Below are positions 15,864 to 22,305 of a DNA stretch of 22,305 bases, piece after piece. This DNA comes from an uncultured Clostridia bacterium (GTDB lineage Bacteria > Bacillota > Clostridia > TANB77 > CAG-508), in the NCBI GenBank assembly GCA_934155165.1, contig CAKPGS010000022.1, positions 1-22,305 of the forward strand, read 5' to 3'. Under the pieces are notes generated by a model, which was given only the letters and a program-made list of their open reading frames with translations, did no database searches and was not told the origin of the DNA. Positions within the stretch are counted from its first letter, which is position 1. Each line of letters opens with the position of its first letter. The position numbers and the translations under genes were made by a program.

Positions 15864-15957
15864 TGTAGATGAATATCCATTAGTACCGGGATCTATAAAA
15901 GAAGTTTTAAAAGAAAATAAATTTCCAACACATAAAATAAATAATGATTTAAAATAG
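15838..15957 (+). CDS. Possible 39-aa small protein overlapping the end of hsdR
   Basis: A short open frame starts at ATG 15838 (second ATG at 15847), overlaps the last 26 bases of hsdR and fills the gap to the ASCH gene. It begins MIYMDITIDVDEYPLVPGSI and ends with KINNDLK, so it is acidic in front and basic behind. A GGCGGGG stretch precedes the first ATG and could act as a weak ribosome-binding site, and the overlap would allow translational coupling. An in-frame stop directly before the ATG rules out a longer form. I do not recognise the protein. It could be a real small subunit, the tail of an eroded gene, or a chance ORF. Confidence 0.35.
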   Translation: MIYMDITIDVDEYPLVPGSIKEVLKENKFPTHKINNDLK

Positions 15958-15969
15958 GACAGGAGAAAA

Positions 15970-16353
15970 ATGAAAGTATTAACAATAAAACAACCTTGGG
16001 CATCATTAATAATGCAAGGTTATAAAAGATTTGAATTTAGAAGTTGGCAAACCAAATATAGAGGAGATTTATTAATACATGCTGGAAAAGGAATAGATAA
16101 AGAAGCAATGAAAAGGCTAGCTAAATATATTCCAAAAGATATGCTAAGTGGAAAAATATTAGGAAAAGTAACATTAGTAGATTGTGTGAAAATGTCATCA
16201 GAATTTAAAGAGAGATTATTAAAAGAGAATAAAGACATATATACAGATAGCTCTTTCAAAGAAAATTATGGTTGGCAACTCGAAAATATAGAAGTATTTG
16301 ATAAGCCAATAGAAGCAAAAGGCAAGCTAAGTTTGTGGGAGTATGAAATATGA
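15970..16353 (+). CDS. ASCH domain protein
   Basis: 127-aa protein consisting of a single ASCH domain, a PUA-like fold that binds RNA or modified nucleotides. The opening VLTIKQPWASLIMQGYKRFE and the following RSWQTKYRGDLLIHAGK are the family signature, and GKILGKVTLVDC is the central strand pair. ASCH proteins recur next to restriction systems and RNA-modifying enzymes, and some cleave RNA or deaminate N4-acylated cytidine; none of these can be assigned here. AGGAG lies five bases before the ATG. Its stop overlaps the start of the methyltransferase (ATGA), so the two are translationally coupled. Position after hsdR suggests it is expressed with the type I operon. Confidence 0.85.
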   Translation: MKVLTIKQPWASLIMQGYKRFEFRSWQTKYRGDLLIHAGKGIDKEAMKRLAKYIPKDMLSGKILGKVTLVDCVKMSSEFKERLLKENKDIYTDSSFKENYGWQLENIEVFDKPIEAKGKLSLWEYEI

Positions 16354-16920
16354 AAAGTATAGAAAAATATTATAAAAATACAGCAGATGCAAAGCCTAAT
16401 TATACTGTTAAAAAATTCATAGAATTAAATGTAGAACCAGGCAATGCAATTGAACTTGGATGCGGAGCTGGAAGAAATACAGTATGTTTAATAAAAAATG
16501 GATGGAATATACTAGCAATAGATAGAGAAAATGTTGAATCAAGAATTGTGGCAAAATTATCTGAAGAAGAATTAAAACAGTTTAAATTTTCAAAGCAGAA
16601 ATTTGAAGATATTGAATTAGAGAAGAATAATTTAGTAGTTGCTAATTTTAGTATTCCATTTTGCGACAAAAACAATTTTAAAGAATTATGGAATAAGATA
16701 GATGATAGCATTTTAAAAAATGGATATTTTGTTGGTAATTTTTTCGGAGAAATGGAAAAAAACAAAAAAAGAAATGACTTTTCTCTCAGAAAAGCAAGTA
16801 ATAGAATTATTTAAAAATTTTGAAATAATAGAATTTAAGGAAATTGAAAAAGATGGGATTACAGGTTTAGGACAAATGAAACATTGGCATGTGTTTAATG
16901 TAATAGCAAAGAAGAAATGA
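16350..16920 (+). pseudogene. Class I SAM-dependent methyltransferase, frameshifted
   Basis: The first frame (16350-16814) gives a small-molecule-type methyltransferase N-terminus: AIELGCGAGRNTVCLIKNGW is motif I (GCGAGRN), and AIDRE ends the second strand. After residue 136 its sequence becomes unlike any methyltransferase. The matching C-terminus (KKEMTFLSEKQVIELFKNF, ending in MKHWHVFNVIAKKK) is in the next frame up to 16920. Removing one A from either of two A7 runs (16756-16762, 16764-16770) restores a 189-aa protein of the TehB-like/Methyltransf_25 kind. Whether the shift is a fixed mutation, a switchable tract or a sequencing error cannot be decided here. The substrate is unknown. Its start overlaps the ASCH stop. 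Confidence 0.75.
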
Positions 16921-16930
16921 AAAGTGGATT

Positions 16931-16968
16931 TTCTCATAACCCGAAGGTCCTAGGTTGGAGTCTATCTC
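16931..16968 (+). pseudogene. Degenerate 3' half of a tRNA with CAT anticodon (possible att scar)
   Basis: From the anticodon loop CTCATAA (16933-16939, anticodon CAT) the sequence continues as the 3' half of a tRNA-Met-like gene: anticodon 3' stem CCCGA, variable loop AGGTC, then CTAGGTTGGAGTCTATC as T arm. TTCG has become TTGG and one T-stem base is missing. No acceptor stem, CCA, D arm or 5' anticodon strand is present. Integrases often target tRNA genes, and a partial 3' copy marks the far end of an inserted element. Confidence 0.6.
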
Positions 16969-17731
16969 AAAAACTAATTAAGTAGTTACAAAAACTGTAA
17001 TGTCTTTAGTAATTTTTTACATGATAAAAATATTTTAAGGAACAATCTAGATACTTAATTTGGTACAATAAATTAATTTAAAAGTACATTTCATATACCA
17101 GCAAATACTGAAATTGGAAGAACGAAAATTCTGCTTGCTCCAAATTCTATTTAATGGTATAAAATCCAAATCTCTTTCATTATAAAAACAAATATAGCGA
17201 AATCATAATAAAATCAAGGATAACTTAACTTTTTTTCTTGATAAAAAAATTTTTTTATTATATAATAAAAAAATATAGAAAAGATTATAAGTATGATAGA
17301 AGAAATACTAAATTTCTAAGTAAATAAAAGTGAAAAAAAAGACAAAATAGAATTGATTTAAATTCAATAAATATATTTGATGAGAATGATTTATATTTGA
17401 AAGAGGAATATTTTTTATAAAAAATATATAGTTGATAAAATTATAAAAGAAAAAATTAACAAAGTGTATAATATAGAACATTCTATAATTGATATTGATT
17501 GTTAGTTGGGGTTTATCGTAAATTTTTGAGTTATATTAAATTAGAATTGTGAAAAAAGAATTATTAGTAAAAATACGCTTTGCACAAAGAAAAAAATAGA
17601 TAAGACATATGGATGTAGATATTTAAATTATGATATTTTTATTAATTATTATTTGCAATTTTGTACGAAGGATATTATTTGTTATTGGACACCAAAAATT
17701 AGAAAAAATATATAGAATTAGGAGGTAAGTA
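16969..17731. other. Long gene-free AT-rich stretch with palindromes and possible gene remnants
   Basis: No intact gene is seen. A perfect 24-base A/T palindrome lies at 17250-17273 and a 16-base one, TATAGAA-CA-TTCTATA, at 17472-17487. An inverted pair ATCAAG/CTTGAT surrounds 17220-17235. One frame at 17083-17150 reads FHIPANTEIGRTKILLAPNS, and another is open for about 55 codons before 17715 with several cysteines. Both end in stops and have no start codon, so they look like eroded coding sequence of unknown origin. No clear promoter for the next operon could be fixed: TTGCAA at 17653 has only a 14-base spacer to TATTAT at 17673. Confidence 0.5.
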
Positions 17732-19438
17732 ATGGAAAGTGTAACAGGATTTCATTTACCACATAATGCAATTATACCAGAAGAAGTAGAATTTATAATT
17801 AGTTTAATAGATGTAAATGAAGATTATTATATTTATGATGATCTAAAAGCAATGATGTTTGAAGAAGAGATAAAAAGAAATGTATTTGAAAGATTTCACT
17901 CAGTTGTGTATAAAAAATTCATGAGTAATAAAATACTTTTATCTTATTACAATCATATAAAAGATGGAACAATGAAATATAACGATATTAAAAATATTAA
18001 ATATACACAAAATAAGACTTTAAATGGATGTTGGAATGAATATGCAAGAGACTATTTTGAATTTTTGGCTTTTACAGGATTAATGCCTTCATATTATAAA
18101 GGGAAATCTATTGAAAGTGAAAAAAGACATTATGTTGGAAATACTTTAAAAAGATATAAAACAGGGAAAATAGCTTTTTCAGATATTCTATTTAATATGA
18201 AATTTAGAAATGCATCAAAAAATTCAAATAATATAGAACAATATGATGTAAGAAATAGACCGTTTGTAGTGGTATTAAAAATTATGGATATTCTTAAATC
18301 AAAAGGTTATGAAAAAGTTAATGCTGATACATTATCATATTTAACCAGAAATATAAGGAATGAAGATGATATAGATGTATCCTTAATAAATCCAATAACA
18401 CGTTCAGACTTTTCAGAAATTGACTATAGAGAGATACAAAGAGGAACTTTATTTTTAAGAAGATATCTAATAAAAGTTTTGAAATTAAAAGTAGTGCATA
18501 ATAGGCCATTAGAATTTGATTTAAAAGATTTTGATATAAGCAAATATAGTTTTAAAAATAATTCTATTTTTATTGGCGATATTTTTGATGATTTAGAAGT
18601 AACACCATTATTTCTAAAATGCTTGGCACATCCTGAACAAGTTGAAGATATTGGATTAAAGCAACATTTAGTTGACTTAGGATTAATTGATAGTGAAAAT
18701 AATTCTTTATATGATTTTAATATTGATACAGATTTAGCTGATAGAAATTTAGTAAAACAATACTGTGATGCAATAAAATATATTGATGAATTACCAAGAA
18801 GCGAAAGAATAGAGACAACTAAAGAATTTAAAAAAGGTAAAGAAATATCTGAAAGTGGAAATGGTACAGCTTATGAAGTATTTTTATATGAATTATTAAA
18901 AAATAAATTTGGAGAAGATAATGTTACATATATGGGTGCCAACACTGTGGGGGAAAGAGTATCAGATATCGTTTGGGATATAGTTATAATAAATGATGAT
19001 AATACTAAAATAAAATTACGAATTATTGTTGAAGCAAAATCAGGAAGTGCAATAACGCAATTTGATGAACGTAAAGAAATTGATGATATAATAAATACTC
19101 TAACTGATGATAGAATAAGGACTAAATATGATGGAACATGGTATATGGTTGTAGATAGCAATAAAATACCACAAAGCGATAATATCCATGGAGGTTATAG
19201 AGAAGGTGGAAATAAATTAAGCTTTAAGCAGAAATTATTGAAAATTCAAAGTACAATAATGCCAAGAACAACTAAATTAACAATGGTTACAGCATTTAGT
19301 TATGTAGAATTTATGAAATTTATTGATTCTATTGAGTATAATAAAGAAGTAAACTATATATCAAGAGTACAAGCATCAGATTTTTGGACTTGGTCAAATA
19401 AATTTATAGGTACATCATATGTAACAGTAAGAGCGTAA
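17732..19438 (+). CDS. Restriction endonuclease resembling the AlwI / N.BstNBI class
   Basis: 568-aa protein with a C-terminal PD-(D/E)xK nuclease domain: SDIVWDIVI provides D416 and RIIVEAKSG provides E434 and K436, after a helix AYEVFLYELLKNKFG that carries the usual upstream glutamate. The N-terminal 370 residues, including WNEYARDYFEFLAFTGLM and RPFVVVLKIMDIL, resemble the DNA-binding part of AlwI-type IIS enzymes, which recognise a short asymmetric site and cut a few bases away. The length fits AlwI and N.BstNBI (about 550-600 aa). Two methyltransferase genes follow directly, as expected for an asymmetric target whose strands need separate enzymes. A strong AGGAGG lies before ATG 17732. 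The exact family is recalled by motif and context, not confirmed. Confidence 0.6.
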   Translation: MESVTGFHLPHNAIIPEEVEFIISLIDVNEDYYIYDDLKAMMFEEEIKRNVFERFHSVVYKKFMSNKILLSYYNHIKDGTMKYNDIKNIKYTQNKTLNGCWNEYARDYFEFLAFTGLMPSYYKGKSIESEKRHYVGNTLKRYKTGKIAFSDILFNMKFRNASKNSNNIEQYDVRNRPFVVVLKIMDILKSKGYEKVNADTLSYLTRNIRNEDDIDVSLINPITRSDFSEIDYREIQRGTLFLRRYLIKVLKLKVVHNRPLEFDLKDFDISKYSFKNNSIFIGDIFDDLEVTPLFLKCLAHPEQVEDIGLKQHLVDLGLIDSENNSLYDFNIDTDLADRNLVKQYCDAIKYIDELPRSERIETTKEFKKGKEISESGNGTAYEVFLYELLKNKFGEDNVTYMGANTVGERVSDIVWDIVIINDDNTKIKLRIIVEAKSGSAITQFDERKEIDDIINTLTDDRIRTKYDGTWYMVVDSNKIPQSDNIHGGYREGGNKLSFKQKLLKIQSTIMPRTTKLTMVTAFSYVEFMKFIDSIEYNKEVNYISRVQASDFWTWSNKFIGTSYVTVRA

Positions 19439-19454
19439 GAAAGGAAGAAAACGA

Positions 19455-20237
19455 ATGAATAAACTAAATGATTTAAATGGTAAAGAATGGATAAAAGAAA
19501 CAAAATCTTGGTATATTCTTAAAGGAAAAACTAGAAATAAAGAAGTTATTGAGCATCCAGCAAAATATCCAGAGGAATTAGCAAGTAAATATATAAAATT
19601 TTTTACAAAGAAACACGAAATAGTATTTGATCCTTTTATGGGAGTAGGATCTACAGGAGTTGCAGCAAAAAATGAAAAAAGGGGTTGCTACGGAATAGAA
19701 ATAAATGATGAATTTTGTAAAGTTGCAAATGAAAGATATGGAGAAAATAACACAGAATTAGGAGATAGTAGAGAAAAAAGATTATATAACTTCCCCGATG
19801 GGGTGGATTTTATTATGACATCTCCTCCATATTGGGATATGTTAAAAAAGAAAAGAGGAAATTCAAATTCTCAACATACGCAAAGAAAAGAAAAAAATTT
19901 AAAATTATTTTATTCAGATAATCCTAATGATTTAGGAAATATTGATGATTATGAAACTTTTTTAAAGGAATTAGCAAAAGTATTCAAGAATTGTAGTAAA
20001 ATACTAAAAGAAAAAAAATATATGGTTGTTGTTGTTCAAAATTTTAGAAATACTGATGGAAAATATATTACTTTTGCATGGGACTTGGTAAATAAAATTA
20101 AAAAATGTGGTTTTTCATTTGAAGGTGAGCAAATTTGGTGTCAGGATGATAAACAATTAGGAATTTGGGGATATCCTAGTAAATTTATTTCTAACATTCA
20201 TCACCATTATTGCTTAGTATTTAGAAAAAATGCATAA
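19455..20237 (+). CDS. DNA methyltransferase (TSPPY type), first of the pair
   Basis: 260-aa amino-methyltransferase. EHPAKYPEELASKYIKFF is the motif X region, FDPFMGVGST (58-67) is the AdoMet-binding motif I, and MTSPPYWDM (121-129) is the catalytic motif IV. SPPY is more usual in N4-cytosine enzymes than N6-adenine ones, so m4C is the better guess. Motif I precedes motif IV by only about 55 residues, and the recognition region must lie in the remaining 130 residues. It probably protects one strand of the target of the upstream nuclease. GGAAG precedes the ATG. Its last eight bases overlap the start of the second methyltransferase. Confidence 0.88.
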   Translation: MNKLNDLNGKEWIKETKSWYILKGKTRNKEVIEHPAKYPEELASKYIKFFTKKHEIVFDPFMGVGSTGVAAKNEKRGCYGIEINDEFCKVANERYGENNTELGDSREKRLYNFPDGVDFIMTSPPYWDMLKKKRGNSNSQHTQRKEKNLKLFYSDNPNDLGNIDDYETFLKELAKVFKNCSKILKEKKYMVVVVQNFRNTDGKYITFAWDLVNKIKKCGFSFEGEQIWCQDDKQLGIWGYPSKFISNIHHHYCLVFRKNA

Positions 20238-21258
20238 TATATATTCTTATCATGCAAAATTTAACCCTGAAATCCCCAGAAAATTTATTCAGGATTATTC
20301 AAAAGAAAACGATTTAGTGTTAGACCCTTTTTGTGGATGTGGGACTACTTTATTAGAAGGGTTAAAATTAAAAAGAAACGTTATTGGAGTAGATGTAAGC
20401 CCTATAGGAATTATATGTTCTAAAGTTAAAACTCAAGAATATAAAATGGAAACAATAAAAACATATGCCAAAGATATATTAAATGTTAATAAAAATAAAA
20501 TTTTAATCCCTAAATTTCCTGATAGAGATATATGGTATAGTCAAGAAAATTTAAGAAAATTAGGTGAATTAAATTATAATATATCTAAAATTAAAGATAA
20601 AAAATATTATAGGTTATTTTATTTAATTCTTTTGTCATGTCTTAATAATTGTTCAAGAAAAAGGAAAACATGGAATTTAGGATATATTGCAGATAATGTT
20701 TTGCCTAATATGGATAGAGATGTTGATCCAATAAAAGTATATAAAAGAAAATTATCATTATTATATAAGAGAACAGATTGGTTAAATAATATATGTAATA
20801 CGGCTGAATGCATTGAATCAGATATAATAGATGTGAATTTTGATGAAGTAGATTTAGTTGTAACTTCTCCACCATATCCTTTTGCAGTAGATTTTATAAA
20901 ATATCATAGACTTACTTTATATTGGATGGAAAAAAAGGTTGATAACCTTAGTGATAAAGAAGTTGGAGCAAGAAATAAACGAAATAAAAAACAAGCAATT
21001 GATGACTTTTTTAAAGAAATGGAAAAAATTTATTTACATGTAATGAGTATGATTAAAAAAGATGGATACTGGTGTATGACAATAGGTGATACTACTAGGC
21101 AAAAAGAAAAAATAAACTTTGTAGATTGGACAATTGAATTATTTAAGAACAATGGATGGAAGATAGAAGAAAATTCTTTTAGAAATCTTAAAAATCAAAC
21201 TATGGCTCAAAAAAGAATAAAGCAGGAAGCAGTTTTAGTATTTAAGAAAATGATATGA
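20230..21258 (+). CDS. DNA methyltransferase (TSPPY type), second of the pair
   Basis: 342-aa amino-methyltransferase. It opens almost directly with the motif X region (HAKFNPEIPRKFIQDY), then motif I LDPFCGCGTTLLEG (31-44), and only after 165 further residues reaches the catalytic TSPPYPFAVDF (212-222). The long insert between I and IV is the likely recognition domain, unlike the first enzyme, where the insert is absent. The pair therefore differs in architecture and is not a simple duplication, consistent with each methylating a different strand of an asymmetric site. The start at ATG 20230 lies inside the end of the first gene, and the stop overlaps the next start (ATGA), so translation is coupled on both sides. 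Confidence 0.87.
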   Translation: MHNIYSYHAKFNPEIPRKFIQDYSKENDLVLDPFCGCGTTLLEGLKLKRNVIGVDVSPIGIICSKVKTQEYKMETIKTYAKDILNVNKNKILIPKFPDRDIWYSQENLRKLGELNYNISKIKDKKYYRLFYLILLSCLNNCSRKRKTWNLGYIADNVLPNMDRDVDPIKVYKRKLSLLYKRTDWLNNICNTAECIESDIIDVNFDEVDLVVTSPPYPFAVDFIKYHRLTLYWMEKKVDNLSDKEVGARNKRNKKQAIDDFFKEMEKIYLHVMSMIKKDGYWCMTIGDTTRQKEKINFVDWTIELFKNNGWKIEENSFRNLKNQTMAQKRIKQEAVLVFKKMI

Positions 21259-21911
21259 TAACAGGAATTTTTAAGGAAGAAGCTAATGGAAGATTTATAG
21301 CCATTATTGAAGTAAATGGAAAGCTAGAGGAGTGTTATATGGCTTCTTCTTCAAAATTAAATAAATTATACAATTTAAAAGATAAAGAAGTTTTTTTAGA
21401 AAAAAATATAGGGAAAAATACTAGAACAAAATATGTAGTACAAGCATTAAAAGATAAGAATGATTACATATGGTTGAATTTAAAAGAATTAAATAATTTA
21501 TACTATAGACAAATATTAGAAAAAAATATATCTATCATTTGTGAAAAGAAAATAAATAAAAATTTAAGAATTGATTTTTTTGATAAAGAACAAAAGGAAT
21601 TAATAGAAGTAAAAGGAATACTATCACAAAATAGTAGTGCTATATTTCCATCATTAGAAACAGAGAGATTTTACAGACAATTAAAAGAAATATATAAATG
21701 GAAAAATAAGAAAAGATTGGTTATTATTCTTATGAATCCAAATATTAAAGAAATTAAACTAAACAAAGAATATATAGATATTTATGATCAACTCATTAAA
21801 TGTATAAGAAATGATTTAAAAATAGAAATATATAAAATAATTTATTATAAAGACTTTAAACTAAAAAAAGTAGACTATAAATTAGATAATAATGTACTAA
21901 AACTAAAATAG
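21255..21911 (+). CDS. SfsA-like PD-(D/E)xK nuclease in a restriction-modification operon
   Basis: 218-aa homologue of the SfsA family. NGRFIAIIEVNGKLEECYMA (residues 11-30) corresponds to the N-terminal OB-like part (NRFVALVEV...ECHL in SfsA). LRIDFF supplies D107, LIEVKG supplies E118 and K120, and FPSLETERFYRQLKEI matches the family's FPDA.TERG..HL segment. These give a complete PD-(D/E)xK site. Standard SfsA, about 230 aa, is a stand-alone conserved bacterial protein with nuclease activity. Here the gene is coupled by an ATGA overlap to the second methyltransferase, so it belongs to the restriction operon. It could be a second catalytic subunit, an accessory nuclease or a repair factor. 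Its divergence from housekeeping SfsA suggests specialisation. Confidence 0.75.
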   Translation: MITGIFKEEANGRFIAIIEVNGKLEECYMASSSKLNKLYNLKDKEVFLEKNIGKNTRTKYVVQALKDKNDYIWLNLKELNNLYYRQILEKNISIICEKKINKNLRIDFFDKEQKELIEVKGILSQNSSAIFPSLETERFYRQLKEIYKWKNKKRLVIILMNPNIKEIKLNKEYIDIYDQLIKCIRNDLKIEIYKIIYYKDFKLKKVDYKLDNNVLKLK

Positions 21912-21919
21912 GAGGTAAT

Positions 21920-22305
21920 ATAGCTTATTTTGAGGCTAATAATATTTCAGTAAGTACATTATTAGGTATTGTGAGTGATGAAACAATTACAATACCTGAA
22001 ATACAAAGAACATTTGTGTGAAATTCTAAAAAAATGAGAAGTTTAATAGAGTTTTTATATAAAAGATGTCCAATAGGATATATAATTACATGTAACAACT
22101 CAGAAGTAAAACTAAAAAATGAAACATCTTCAGAAGGTAAATTAATATATAGACAACGAAGAATTACAGAACTAACAGCATAATTATTTGGACAAGAAAT
22201 TTTTGATAGTAATTATAAAAAGAAAAGAATAAAAATTGCTCTAAACACAAAGGAAAAATAGTTTTAAACACTAAATTCTGCTATAGAAAAAATAGATTAG
22301 TGGAT
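21920..22305 (+). pseudogene. DUF262 (GmrSD-like) gene remnant, truncated by the window end
   Basis: A single frame still reads as the start of a DUF262 protein. IPEIQRTFVW (W now TGA at 22019) matches the conserved PxYQRxYVW motif, KKMRSLIEFLYKRCPIGYII follows as in the family, and YRQRRITELTA stands where DGQQRLTAL is expected. Five in-frame stops occur (22019, 22181, 22259, 22265, 22298), and the start position has ATA after AGGAGG. The frame has no insertion or deletion, so decay is by point mutation. DUF262 proteins include GmrS/GmrSD type IV restriction enzymes and parts of larger defence systems. The gene followed the SfsA-like gene by eight bases and was probably once part of the same operon. 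Confidence 0.75.

Noticed and set aside
16720..16920. A separate 66-aa gene
   Set aside because: Its sequence is the C-terminus of the methyltransferase whose frame breaks at the A7 runs; no ribosome-binding site supports independent translation.
17250..17273. The 24-base A/T palindrome as an intrinsic terminator
   Set aside because: It has no G or C in the stem and no gene ends near it; such palindromes arise easily in DNA this AT-rich.
22019..22021. TGA read as tryptophan (recoded genetic code) in the DUF262 gene
   Set aside because: Other genes in the window use TGG for tryptophan and TGA as stop, and TAA and TAG also interrupt the same frame.

Overview
The window is very AT-rich chromosomal DNA from a low-GC Firmicute, most likely a member of the Clostridia. 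This rests on the plsX-acpP-rnc-radical SAM gene order, a yaaL-bofA pair (bofA belongs to the sporulation sigma-K checkpoint), a clostridial-type 8-oxoguanine glycosylase, and a glmS gene preceded by a glmS ribozyme. Species cannot be given from the sequence alone.

Layout. Positions 1-8700 are housekeeping backbone: the 3' end of plsX, then acpP, rnc and a radical SAM homologue that has lost its iron-sulfur cysteines. These are followed by a YitT-family membrane protein whose ribosome-binding site lies inside a terminator hairpin, a cytosolic tandem GGDEF protein on the minus strand, ogg with yaaL and bofA, and glmS (minus) with its ribozyme. Positions 8840-16920 are a type I restriction-modification locus (hsdM-hsdS-hsdR) with its own promoter and repeated upstream sites. 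A possible 39-codon ORF, an ASCH-domain protein and a frameshifted SAM-dependent methyltransferase are tightly coupled behind it. Positions 16921-17731 hold no intact gene; they begin with a degenerate 3' half of a tRNA with a CAT anticodon, which reads as an integration scar. Positions 17732-22305 are a second restriction-modification operon: a 568-aa nuclease resembling the AlwI / N.BstNBI class, two overlapping DNA methyltransferases with TSPPY motifs, and an SfsA-like PD-(D/E)xK nuclease coupled to the second methyltransferase. It ends in a decayed DUF262 (GmrSD-like) gene that runs off the window.

How it works together. The second half is a defence island built from at least two modules with a scar between them. 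The most novel part is the four-gene type II-like operon with an SfsA-family nuclease as the fourth gene. It may be a second-strand cutting subunit, an accessory nuclease or a repair factor. In the type I locus, a G7 tract at the hsdM/hsdS overlap is placed so that loss of one G would fuse M to S in frame. The direct repeats in hsdS could allow exchange of recognition domains.

Limits: everything here comes from reading the sequence and recalled family knowledge. No database search, structure prediction or folding calculation was run.
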